DNA of 11,357 bases, taken from contig JAUVQR010000025.1 of the NCBI GenBank assembly GCA_030598065.1, positions 1 to 11,357 on the forward strand, read 5' to 3'. The position numbers and the translations under genes were made by a program. The notes beneath the pieces were generated by a model. It did not search any database. It saw nothing but the letters and a program-made list of their open reading frames with translations, and was not told the DNA's origin. This document shows, piece by piece, positions 1 to 5,671 of this stretch. Each line of letters opens with the position of its first letter. Positions within the stretch are counted from its first letter, which is position 1. The stretch is from Planctomycetota bacterium. Lineage in GTDB: Bacteria > Planctomycetota > Brocadiia > Brocadiales > Bathyanammoxibiaceae.

Positions 1-105
1 CGGTGCGAATATATACTGGAGCACGCCAGGGAGGGCACTTATTACGAGCCGAAGGTGTATGCTCCATCAGGTGGAAGGGCGGGTGTCCTACTCGAGATAG
101 ACTAG
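1..105 (+). CDS. 3' end of an unidentified protein (partial)
   Basis: Frame 1 is open from the first base to a TAG at 103-105 and gives 34 residues. The peptide reads like real protein, with segments such as EYILEHAREGTYYEPKVYAP followed by GGRAGVLLEID before the stop, and it uses AGG and ATA codons like the confident genes nearby. The 5' part lies outside the window, so neither domain nor function can be named. An overlapping ATG-initiated frame (3-221) is rich in Cys, Arg and Gly and looks like a shadow. Coding status is moderately likely; I do not recognise the family. Confidence 0.5.
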   Translation, partial: RCEYILEHAREGTYYEPKVYAPSGGRAGVLLEID

Positions 106-173
106 TGGTATTATCTCGGCCTGTCCTGGAGGTGATTTCATATCTATATTTTCATCATATCGGGCGACAACCC

Positions 174-202
174 TGTAGACATGGGTATTGTTTCATTATA
201 AA
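174..202 (+). promoter_or_regulatory. Weak candidate sigma70 promoter upstream of the protoglobin
   Basis: A TATAAA at 197-202 has a poor -35 match, TGTAGA (174-179), with a 17-nt spacer. It lies about 107 bases before the protoglobin start, in the non-coding stretch 106-308. No Fnr/Crp-type dyad (TTGAT-N4-ATCAA) is visible there. The match is weak and could be chance. Confidence 0.3.
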
Positions 203-308
203 ATGCTACTGCGCCACATAGCGGCCGTCGGAGAAGCTGGACGACTTGCGGGCGGTAGTGGCTGCGTTCAACAGAAAAAGAATCTTTCTTAAGAGGAGGG
301 AGTCAGAA

Positions 309-965
309 ATGTCAGCAGGATTGTCAGAAGCCTATATGAAGATGTTTCCCCAGGAGGCCCAGAAGAAGGTATCTGCCGGTAAGAAGAACCTCATGCTGGA
401 CATCCCCGAATACAACAAGGCGTGGAATCTTTACAGGGACACCAGCCTCGACATAATGAAGCGACACGAGTACATGGCCCAGTGTATAGGCTTCACCGAT
501 AAGGACACGGAGGCCATCAGGGAGTCAAAAGAGCTGATAGCGCCACACCTTGAGGCAATCCTCGACCACATTTATTGGGAGAAGCTGGTAAACGACCCCT
601 GGCTTTCAAGGTGGTTTAGGGATGAGACGGGTAAGATTGCAAAGGACTACGTGACGGTAAGAAGGGCCCGGCAGCGGCGATTTCTGCTTAAAATATTGGA
701 GTGCAAATGGGACGAGGAGTTCTGGAATTACGTGCGCTGGGTAGGCGCCGTGCACGTTCCGATCTTCGGGTTTGAAGAACTTTACATCCCGATGAGGCTG
801 AATTTTGCGCTCTGGGGTTATATACATCACTATCTGTTCAATCTGCTTGCAGAGGTGCTGAAGGACGACCCGGAGAAGTTGCGCAGGATGACTATCGCCT
901 GGACGAAGATGTTCTGGCTGATTATAGACGTATATCACATCGACTACTCCGCCGCATGGGCATAG
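309..965 (+). CDS. Standalone protoglobin (heme-based O2/NO-binding globin)
   Basis: A 218-residue protein of the protoglobin / globin-coupled-sensor globin family, which binds O2, NO or CO on a b-type heme in the cytoplasm. The motif WVGAVHVPIFG (about residues 144-154) matches the family's F-helix pattern and places the proximal heme ligand at His149. An aromatic stretch, IPMRLNFALWGYIHHYL (160-176), follows in the position of the G helix. There is no methyl-accepting, GGDEF or kinase domain after the globin, so this is the single-domain form. I chose the ATG at 309 because AGGAGGG (about 295-301) sits just before it. The frame opens earlier at 246, but that would place the ribosome binding site inside the gene. 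The ferredoxin gene follows on the same strand. Sensing or detoxification of NO or O2 is plausible but inferred. Confidence 0.85.
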   Translation: MSAGLSEAYMKMFPQEAQKKVSAGKKNLMLDIPEYNKAWNLYRDTSLDIMKRHEYMAQCIGFTDKDTEAIRESKELIAPHLEAILDHIYWEKLVNDPWLSRWFRDETGKIAKDYVTVRRARQRRFLLKILECKWDEEFWNYVRWVGAVHVPIFGFEELYIPMRLNFALWGYIHHYLFNLLAEVLKDDPEKLRRMTIAWTKMFWLIIDVYHIDYSAAWA

Positions 966-1111
966 TTAAGCGAAGGTAGTTAAGCGAGGTTAGAAGGGGT
1001 CGCTTTATGGGCCGTATGCTAAGGGCGATGGCGCAGGAATTTGACGTTTTCCCCCTCACGTTTGAGCCTGAGATGGCCTGGGGCAGATGTTATGAGAGGG
1101 AGTGGGTTGCG

Positions 1112-1333
1112 ATGAAGGTGAAGAAGGTCTGGTTTGAAGGCGACTGCGTTATATGCACGATGTGTGTTGAAGAGGCGCCGGAGGCCTTTGATTTTTCGGA
1201 AGATACAGGGCCTCAGGTAAAGGACGGTGCGGACCTCGCCTCTTGCAGTGAGGGTATAAAGCAGGCGGCCATCGTGTGCCCGGCACAGAGGATAAAGTAC
1301 GACCTGTCAAACCAGTCGGCAACGGATGCCTAG
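1112..1333 (+). CDS. Small ferredoxin, single [4Fe-4S] cluster
   Basis: A 73-residue acidic ferredoxin. With the start at 1112, C12-x2-C15-x2-C18 and a distal C56-Pro give the classic pattern for one [4Fe-4S] cluster; an extra Cys at 45 is present. The small size and MKVKKVWFEGDC opening are typical of single-cluster electron carriers. The frame is open upstream to an ATG at 1007, which would add 35 residues including one Cys. That stretch has codon use similar to real genes, but no ferredoxin-like content and a weaker ribosome binding site (AAGGGG, against GAGAGGGAG before 1112). I therefore prefer 1112, though 1007 cannot be excluded. The gene lies downstream of the protoglobin on the same strand without an obvious terminator, so co-transcription is likely. 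Its partner is unknown. Confidence 0.8.
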   Translation: MKVKKVWFEGDCVICTMCVEEAPEAFDFSEDTGPQVKDGADLASCSEGIKQAAIVCPAQRIKYDLSNQSATDA

Positions 1334-1537
1334 CTCTTCTTCAAAAAAGCGGATAATCTTGCCCTCCTGACACGCCATGAAGAGGGGGGGGGAAGGTGTA
1401 TTGTGCGGTCGCGTTGGCCACGTGCCTGTCACCGCGGTAGTTCGTATAACTTGGTGTTTTCGCGGATTGGGATATGGCCATTTAGAAAAAAGTCCGGGAA
1501 GACTGACAGCAGATATAAATGCCAGAGTAAGCCCGCT

Positions 1538-1631
1538 TTGTAGTTGCTTCATCTTTTTCAAGGCGAGTCCTCGCAGTTGATAAAAGATTGGACTTCGAGC
1601 CCTCCGAGGTTCTTAGGCGAGGCAACTACAA
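1538..1631. repeat. Palindromic intergenic element (degenerate copy)
   Basis: TTGTAGTTGC at 1538-1547 and its exact reverse complement GCAACTACAA at 1622-1631 bound a 94-base element. The right end GCAACTACAA is identical to the right end of the element at 9842-9898, so the two appear to belong to one dispersed family. The interior contains a GCGAG/CTCGC dyad (1563-1574) but is less symmetrical than the other copy. It encodes nothing visible. Confidence 0.65.
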
Positions 1632-1924
1632 GTGGGTTTTTTTCATAAACCTCATGGCCTTGTCGGTTCCCATCCTTTATAATGCCTTTCACTTGACGCC
1701 TGCCAGGGGTTGAAAGCCAGAGGCTCCGTCATGCGCGCCAACCTGCCTGATAACTCTGCCCCTTTGTTCTGTTCAAAGCGGCAATATACGGGGACCGCGC
1801 CGGTTTTAAATCTTTTGACTTCTGTTTTCATGTCTGATAAGCTTTTTTCTTCCATTGTTGCGCTTTCTTGTCCGTATTTCACTTCTTCAAGGGGTTTCTG
1901 TGTCTATGCTACCCGGGGGTGTCG

Positions 1925-1944
1925 AACGGTCATTCGCCGTTTTT
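1925..1944 (+). terminator. Weak hairpin with T-run before the cytochrome cluster
   Basis: AACGG (1925-1929) and CCGTT (1937-1941) form a 5-bp stem around a 7-nt loop, followed by a short T tract. This is a marginal rho-independent terminator that could separate upstream transcription from the cytochrome cluster. The stem is short and may be chance. Confidence 0.25.
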
Positions 1945-1985
1945 GAGCAGAGGACCAGGACGAGTGCCTTTAAGGAGTTCAATTG

Positions 1986-2441
1986 ATGCTTAGACCGAAC
2001 CTTTTTCTGGTGATAGCCGTGTTAGTGTCTGTTGTGCAGTTTTGTCCGTGTGGAGAAGCCTACTCGGAATCGGCCACCGAGCGCGAGAAGAGCAGCGCAA
2101 AAAAACCGATGCCGTGGGACCTGGGGCCCGGCGACGTGGACATATCCGGGTATCCGCCGGAAATGCAGTCCAATTATGAGGTCTTTGCTGAGAAGTGCAG
2201 CGGCTGCCATACCCTGGCGCGCCCACTCAACGCCCCGTACGCGACGCCTGAGGAGTGGAACACATACGTAAACAAGATGATGCGCAAACCCGGCTCAGGT
2301 ATCGACAAGGCCAAGGCGAAGCAGATATTCAAGTTCCTTGTCTATGACTCCAAGAAACGAAAACTTGCCGATCCGGATGCCTGGGAAAGACATATTGAAA
2401 AACTGATTTCTGAATTTCAGAAGAAGTACGGCAAGAAATAA
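1986..2441 (+). CDS. Exported monoheme c-type cytochrome
   Basis: A 151-residue secreted electron-transfer protein. An N-terminal hydrophobic segment (about residues 5-20, ending near CPCGEAYS) is a Sec signal peptide. The heme-binding motif C71-S-G-C74-H75 follows about 50 residues later, and Met98/Met99 in NKMMRKPGSGI is the likely sixth heme ligand. The C-terminus is Lys-rich. I start it at ATG 1986, with AAGGAG (1972-1977) 8 nt upstream; a TTG immediately before, at 1983, is also possible with a shorter spacing. The gene lies 25 bases upstream of ccoN, so it is probably translated from the same mRNA and carries electrons to the oxidase. It could stand in for the missing CcoP. Confidence 0.88.
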   Translation: MLRPNLFLVIAVLVSVVQFCPCGEAYSESATEREKSSAKKPMPWDLGPGDVDISGYPPEMQSNYEVFAEKCSGCHTLARPLNAPYATPEEWNTYVNKMMRKPGSGIDKAKAKQIFKFLVYDSKKRKLADPDAWERHIEKLISEFQKKYGKK

Positions 2442-2466
2442 CCATTCTCCCAAAGAGCATAATCAG

Positions 2467-3981
2467 ATGGGCAAGTCAATGGCGCCAGATAAGGGACCGG
2501 CAACAGAAGCCTCAGGCCTCTTTTGGTTTTTGAACGACGCGGAGGACTCCGCCGCCGGGAATTTCATTCTGTGGTCGGTTATGTGGCTGGCCCTGGTGGT
2601 CACCGTCGCGCTGGTTCTGGCGCTCAAGTTTGTCTGGCCCGACTTCCTAAGCGGTGTATCATGGCTCTCATTCGGGCGGCTAAGGCCCCTGCACGTAAAC
2701 GGCGCCCTTTTCGGGTGGCTCTCGATGTCCAGTCTGGGGTTAATGCTGTACATACTCCCCAGGCTTACCGGCGTTCGTATATGGAGCGAGAGGATGGCCA
2801 ACGCCACCTGCGTGCTATGGAACGTACTGATAATCCTCTCGGCGGTAAGCCTGCCTCTGGGCTACACGCAGGGCAGGGAGTATGCCGAGTTGGTACTGCC
2901 CCTTGATATAATCCTGATGCTGTGTCTTGTCTTGCTGCTTTATAACGTAGTCAAGACTGTAGCCGGGCGCGACGAGAAAGCGATGTACGTGAGCCTGTGG
3001 TATTTCCTCGGCACACTGGTCTGGGCCCCTATCATATTCCTGGTGGGCAACAACTTCCTGATGGACTGGACCGGTCTGGGCGGAAGGGGGGCGATCCCGG
3101 GCATCAACGACGCCACGCTCAACTGGTGGTATGGGCACAACGTCATCGGTATGTGGTTCAGCACGCTGGGGCTCGGCGTATTCTACTATTTCCTGCCGGT
3201 CCTGACAAGGAACCCTCTCTACAGCCACAGGCTGTCTCTTATAGGGTTCTGGACACTGGCCTTTTTTTACGTATGGAACGGCCAGCATCACCTGGTCTAC
3301 GGTCCCGGCCCCGACTGGCTGGAGGATGTGGCCATAATGTTCAGTGTGCTGATGGTGGTCCCGGTATTCGCCGTCATGTATAATTTCTTTAAAACTGCGC
3401 ATGGCAAGTGGCACCTTATGTTCGATGGATCTTACGAGGCGCTACCGCTGAAATTTCTACTGGTGGGCGGGCTGGCGTATCTGCTCACCTGCACGCAGGG
3501 CGCGTTGATAAACGCTCCCAGAACGACCAACGCATTCTTCCACTTCACCTACTGGACGGTCGGGCACGCCCACCTCGCCTTCCTGGCCACCTTCACCGTT
3601 ATAAGCATGGGGTGCATATACTATGTCCTGCCCAGGATAACGGGCGTGCATATGAGCCACAGGCTGGGCAACTGGCACTTCGGGTTTTTTATGGGCGGCC
3701 TTGTGGTCTTCATCGGCGTGCTCCACGCGGCGGGGCTTGTGCAGGGGGCCATGTGGAACGCGAAGATTGAGGAGGTGGACTTCCTGAGCGATGCGGTGGT
3801 CTTGAGGCCTGCCGTAGAGTTTATCGACGTGGTAAGGATGCTGCACCCGTTTTATGTGTCTGTACTGGTGGGGGCGACCCTTATGGTGGCCGGCATAACG
3901 TCGTTTGTGGTAAACGTGTTGAAGACGGCCTATATAGGGAGATACGGAAATAAAGGAGAATCACGACATGGGGACAGGTGA
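2467..3981 (+). CDS. ccoN: cbb3-type heme-copper oxidase subunit I (CcoN-like)
   Basis: A 504-residue polytopic membrane protein with about a dozen hydrophobic helices, the catalytic subunit of a C-family heme-copper oxidase. Visible ligands are His76 (RLRPLHVNGA, low-spin heme), His224 (WWYGHN, CuB), His274-His275 (NGQHH, CuB), and His367-x-His369 (TVGHAH, one to each heme). Tyr268, six residues before the HH pair, sits where C-family oxidases carry the His-crosslinked tyrosine, which supports O2 reduction. The conserved Glu of the FEG motif in proteobacterial CcoN appears as Gln344 (TQG), and the motif after the HxH is AFLATF rather than GALGW, so this is a divergent branch. The ribosome binding site is weak (AAAGAG, 12 nt away), and ATG 2479 is an alternative start. 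ccoO follows 7 bases after the stop. NO reduction cannot be excluded. Confidence 0.9.
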   Translation: MGKSMAPDKGPATEASGLFWFLNDAEDSAAGNFILWSVMWLALVVTVALVLALKFVWPDFLSGVSWLSFGRLRPLHVNGALFGWLSMSSLGLMLYILPRLTGVRIWSERMANATCVLWNVLIILSAVSLPLGYTQGREYAELVLPLDIILMLCLVLLLYNVVKTVAGRDEKAMYVSLWYFLGTLVWAPIIFLVGNNFLMDWTGLGGRGAIPGINDATLNWWYGHNVIGMWFSTLGLGVFYYFLPVLTRNPLYSHRLSLIGFWTLAFFYVWNGQHHLVYGPGPDWLEDVAIMFSVLMVVPVFAVMYNFFKTAHGKWHLMFDGSYEALPLKFLLVGGLAYLLTCTQGALINAPRTTNAFFHFTYWTVGHAHLAFLATFTVISMGCIYYVLPRITGVHMSHRLGNWHFGFFMGGLVVFIGVLHAAGLVQGAMWNAKIEEVDFLSDAVVLRPAVEFIDVVRMLHPFYVSVLVGATLMVAGITSFVVNVLKTAYIGRYGNKGESRHGDR

Positions 3982-3988
3982 GTAAGCC

Positions 3989-4540
3989 ATGTACACGGTG
4001 CTTTTATTATTGATACTGGCCAGCGCCGCCATCTGCGTCGCAGGTATTTATTACAGAAAAGGCGTTACGTTCGGCGTCCTTGTGCCGGGCGCCCTGCTGT
4101 TGATAATACTCGCCTTTGTATCCACCACCGTGCTGCCCTCTCTGGAAAAGATACCGCCGACCCCAAAGGGCGCGCACTACACGGACGAGCAGTTGAAGGG
4201 AAGAGGGATATACGTGAGGGAGGGATGCTGGTACTGCCACACCCAGCAGGTGCGGCCGGTACGCGCTGACGCGGGAGAGGGGGCCGTCTCGCAGCCGGGA
4301 GACTATGTCAACGACTACCCCCACGTTCTGGGGACGGAGCGGACGGGGCCCGACCTGAGCCATGTCGGAGGCGAGTTTGAGGAAGAGTGGCACAGAAACC
4401 ACTTCAAGAACCCGAGGCCGCAGACCCCTGAGGAAGAGGGCATGCCGGGAAAGGTGCCGGGCTCCGTAATGCCCTCGTTCTCATACCTGGCCCCTGACGA
4501 AGTGGACGCGCTTATCGCCTATATTCAATCACTGAAGTGA
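3989..4540 (+). CDS. ccoO: cbb3-type oxidase subunit II, membrane-anchored monoheme cytochrome c (CcoO-like)
   Basis: A 183-residue subunit that passes electrons to CcoN. The first 50 residues carry two hydrophobic segments (about 3-20 and 27-48), where classic CcoO has one anchor. The periplasmic domain has the heme c motif C80-W-Y-C83-H84 within the CcoO signature CWYCHTQQVRPV. It continues with GTERTGPDLSHVGG (115-128), and the axial Met is Met161 in GSVMPSFSYL. At 183 residues it is somewhat shorter than the usual CcoO of about 200. It starts 7 bases after the ccoN stop with a GGTGAG in front, so translational coupling is likely. The stop is TGA, and the next gene's ribosome binding site follows at once. 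Confidence 0.92.
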   Translation: MYTVLLLLILASAAICVAGIYYRKGVTFGVLVPGALLLIILAFVSTTVLPSLEKIPPTPKGAHYTDEQLKGRGIYVREGCWYCHTQQVRPVRADAGEGAVSQPGDYVNDYPHVLGTERTGPDLSHVGGEFEEEWHRNHFKNPRPQTPEEEGMPGKVPGSVMPSFSYLAPDEVDALIAYIQSLK

Positions 4541-4559
4541 TGTGTGGAGGATTTTTTGG

Positions 4560-4778
4560 ATGAAGGACAAACTCTACAGGCTGCTGGGAAGAACCCTGCC
4601 CTGCGTCTGAATACTGGACAGTGTACAGGATACTGTACTCTACTCCAACTGGATAAACCTCTTTGTGGGGGGCCTATTTTTTGTAGGCGCCATGGCCGCG
4701 CTTGGTGTGGCCCGCAAGAGGGGATATCTTAATCTTAAAGAGATGGAAGACGTCAAATACAGGATGATGGACGACTAA
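4560..4778 (+). CDS. CcoS/CcoQ-like small membrane protein with an in-frame TGA at codon 17
   Basis: A 72-codon frame runs from ATG 4560 to TAA 4776-4778, interrupted only by TGA at 4608-4610. GGAGG (4546-4550) lies 9 nt before the ATG, so this start is well supported. Before the TGA it encodes MKDKLYRLLGRTLPCV. After it comes one transmembrane helix (NWINLFVGGLFFVGAMAALG, about residues 31-50), then a basic-acidic tail ending EMEDVKYRMMDD. The tail resembles that of CcoS (G-x-F-D-D-L-E...), the small cbb3 maturation factor; CcoQ is the alternative. Position directly after ccoO supports a cbb3 role. The TGA may be a nonsense mutation, a sequencing error or a recoded (selenocysteine) codon. 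No good downstream start rescues the helix: in-frame GTG and ATG codons lie inside it. Confidence 0.65.
4620..4641 (+). promoter_or_regulatory. Hairpin just after the in-frame TGA (SECIS-like geometry)
   Basis: GTACAG (4623-4628) and CTGTAC (4633-4638) form a perfect 6-bp stem with a GATA loop. Two more pairs form below a T-T mismatch. The loop starts with G and lies 18 nt after the TGA, inside the range described for bacterial selenocysteine insertion elements. The hairpin is seen directly; its function is speculative. Confidence 0.35.
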
Positions 4779-4821
4779 TCGGCGCGGCTCTTGTGGGTGG
4801 CGCTCCGTACTCGCCCTTCAA

Positions 4822-4870
4822 CGGCCCATAGTGGGCCGGGTTACGCGGTCACTTCATCATAAGGAAGACC
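4822..4870 (+). other. Two adjacent hairpins between the small oxidase genes
   Basis: CGGCCCA-TAG-TGGGCCG (4822-4838) is a perfect 7-bp stem with a 3-nt loop. It is followed by a GCGGTC...GACCGC dyad with a loop of about 16 nt, around 4845-4872. Neither is followed by a T-run, so they are not canonical terminators. They could stabilise or process the oxidase mRNA upstream of the 43-residue gene. Confidence 0.4.
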
Positions 4871-4886
4871 GCTTACGGAGAGGACA

Positions 4887-5018
4887 ATGGAAGACGATAT
4901 AAAGCTTTCTCCACACAGAGACGCCGGCGGCAAGACGCCCACGTTCCTCAAGTTGCTTTTTCTGGTGTTTATCCTCTGGGCGGCATACTATCTGTGGAAA
5001 AACGTTCTGGCCGGTTGA
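4887..5018 (+). CDS. 43-residue single-helix membrane protein of the oxidase cluster
   Basis: ATG 4887 to TGA 5016-5018 encodes a hydrophilic N-terminus (MEDDIKLSPHRDAGGKTP), then a hydrophobic helix (about residues 19-38, FLKLLFLVFILWAAYYLW) and a short basic end. GGAG (4877-4880) lies 6 nt upstream. The size, topology and place at the end of the oxidase cluster fit a CcoQ-type accessory subunit. They equally fit the N-terminal anchor of CcoP without its cytochrome domains. No heme motif is present. The family cannot be named with certainty, but the ribosome binding site, helix and context make a real gene likely. Confidence 0.65.
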   Translation: MEDDIKLSPHRDAGGKTPTFLKLLFLVFILWAAYYLWKNVLAG

Positions 5019-5037
5019 GCCGGACGCAAAAACGTAG

Positions 5038-5067
5038 TTGGTTTTTCCGCCGGTTGTGGTGTATAAT
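5038..5067 (+). promoter_or_regulatory. Sigma70-type promoter for the PDZ protein-clpX unit
   Basis: TTGGTT (5038-5043), an 18-nt spacer and a perfect TATAAT (5062-5067) lie 34 bases before the ATG at 5102. Transcription would start near 5074. Confidence 0.65.
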
Positions 5068-5101
5068 TCTACTGACGGGGGCATATGGGTAATATAACAT
5101 C

Positions 5102-5647
5102 ATGAACGGTTACAAATCACTACTCCTTGTGTTGTTTATGGGCGCCGCCCTGACGTGCGTCGGTTGCGCCACGGGGCAAGACGAAACGGCTGGCGTGGCG
5201 TCGATGGAGCGGACCGTCAAGGGCAACGGCATCCTGATTAACGAAATCCTTGAGGACAGCGCCGCTCAGAGGGCCGGCCTGAGGCAGGGCGACGTTATCG
5301 TCTCGTATGAAGGCACGATGATTACGGACCCTTCGTTTGTGGAGAGGGACATCGCTTCGTCACCGATGGGCAGGAATATACAGATGACGATTGTCAGGAA
5401 CGGCAAGCTGATGCGGGTCTACATGCCGATAGTAAAGAAAGAGTCCAGGGTGATAAACGTTTCCCGCTCCAGAAAGAGGCCGGACTATGCCGTGCGGCTT
5501 ATCGGCGACTACCTGTGGTTGGGCAGCTACCCCTACCCTTATAGCGTAAAAGACCTGGAAAATTGGTTGCACCTCCAGCCGCTGGCCATACAACCCGGCG
5601 AGGAACCGTTGGTGCCGTTCACCGTCTTTTCGGTTATAGTGCGTTAG
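5102..5647 (+). CDS. Exported PDZ-domain protein, probable lipoprotein
   Basis: A 181-residue protein. The N-terminus (MNGYKSLLLVLFMGAALTCVGC) is a signal peptide with Cys at 19 and 22. CVGC could be a lipobox with an unusual Cys at -3, so lipidation at Cys22 is likely but not certain. Residues about 40-112 form a PDZ domain of the DegP/HtrA type, including EILEDSAAQRAGLRQGDVIV and MTIVRNGK. No protease His-Asp-Ser triad precedes it, so this is a PDZ-only protein that probably binds peptides in the periplasm. Residues 113-181 match nothing I recognise. The ribosome binding site is poor. clpX starts 24 bases after the stop with no terminator between, so the two are probably co-transcribed. Confidence 0.8.
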   Translation: MNGYKSLLLVLFMGAALTCVGCATGQDETAGVASMERTVKGNGILINEILEDSAAQRAGLRQGDVIVSYEGTMITDPSFVERDIASSPMGRNIQMTIVRNGKLMRVYMPIVKKESRVINVSRSRKRPDYAVRLIGDYLWLGSYPYPYSVKDLENWLHLQPLAIQPGEEPLVPFTVFSVIVR

Positions 5648-5671
5648 TGGCGCAGTAAGCGGAGATTACAG

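Larger units (their letters stand above)
1334..1985. other. About 650 bases without a confident gene
   Basis: No frame here shows a recognisable domain with a good start and ribosome binding site. The stretch holds a run of nine G at 1384-1392, a palindromic element at 1538-1631, a short GCGAG-TC-CTCGC dyad inside it (1563-1574), and a weak hairpin plus T-run just before the cytochrome c gene. The minus strand at 1652-1882 is open and somewhat coding-like (GTG start, 76 residues) but matches nothing I know. It may be a decayed gene fragment. No clear promoter for the cytochrome cluster was found, although one must lie here unless transcription comes from further upstream. Confidence 0.6.

Noticed and set aside
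246..308. Longer protoglobin starting at 246
   Set aside because: The extra 21 residues are basic and unlike the family, and the strong AGGAGGG site sits directly before ATG 309.
1307..1561. Minus-strand frame overlapping the ferredoxin 3' end
   Set aside because: It overlaps the ferredoxin 3' end, has no clear ribosome binding site, and its only protein-like part (CQEGKIIRFFEEELG) is too short to support a gene.
2815..3414. Long minus-strand frame inside ccoN, with similar antisense frames in clpX and guaA
   Set aside because: These are His/Gln/Arg-rich shadows of strongly supported plus-strand genes and show no domains.
4538..4610. TGA read as Trp throughout the genome (alternative genetic code)
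   Set aside because: CcoN, CcoO and the 43-residue gene all end at TGA at sensible positions, and Trp is encoded by TGG everywhere. Reading through the CcoO TGA gives an implausible tail.
4544..4732. A 62-residue plus-strand frame overlapping the small oxidase gene
   Set aside because: It is Cys/Gly/Arg-rich with no helix or domain. The frame from 4560, despite its TGA, encodes a clear transmembrane protein with a proper ribosome binding site.
4779..4886. Possible tRNA or structured RNA in the hairpin-rich gap
   Set aside because: There is no T-arm consensus, acceptor pairing or CCA-like end. Only two simple hairpins are present.
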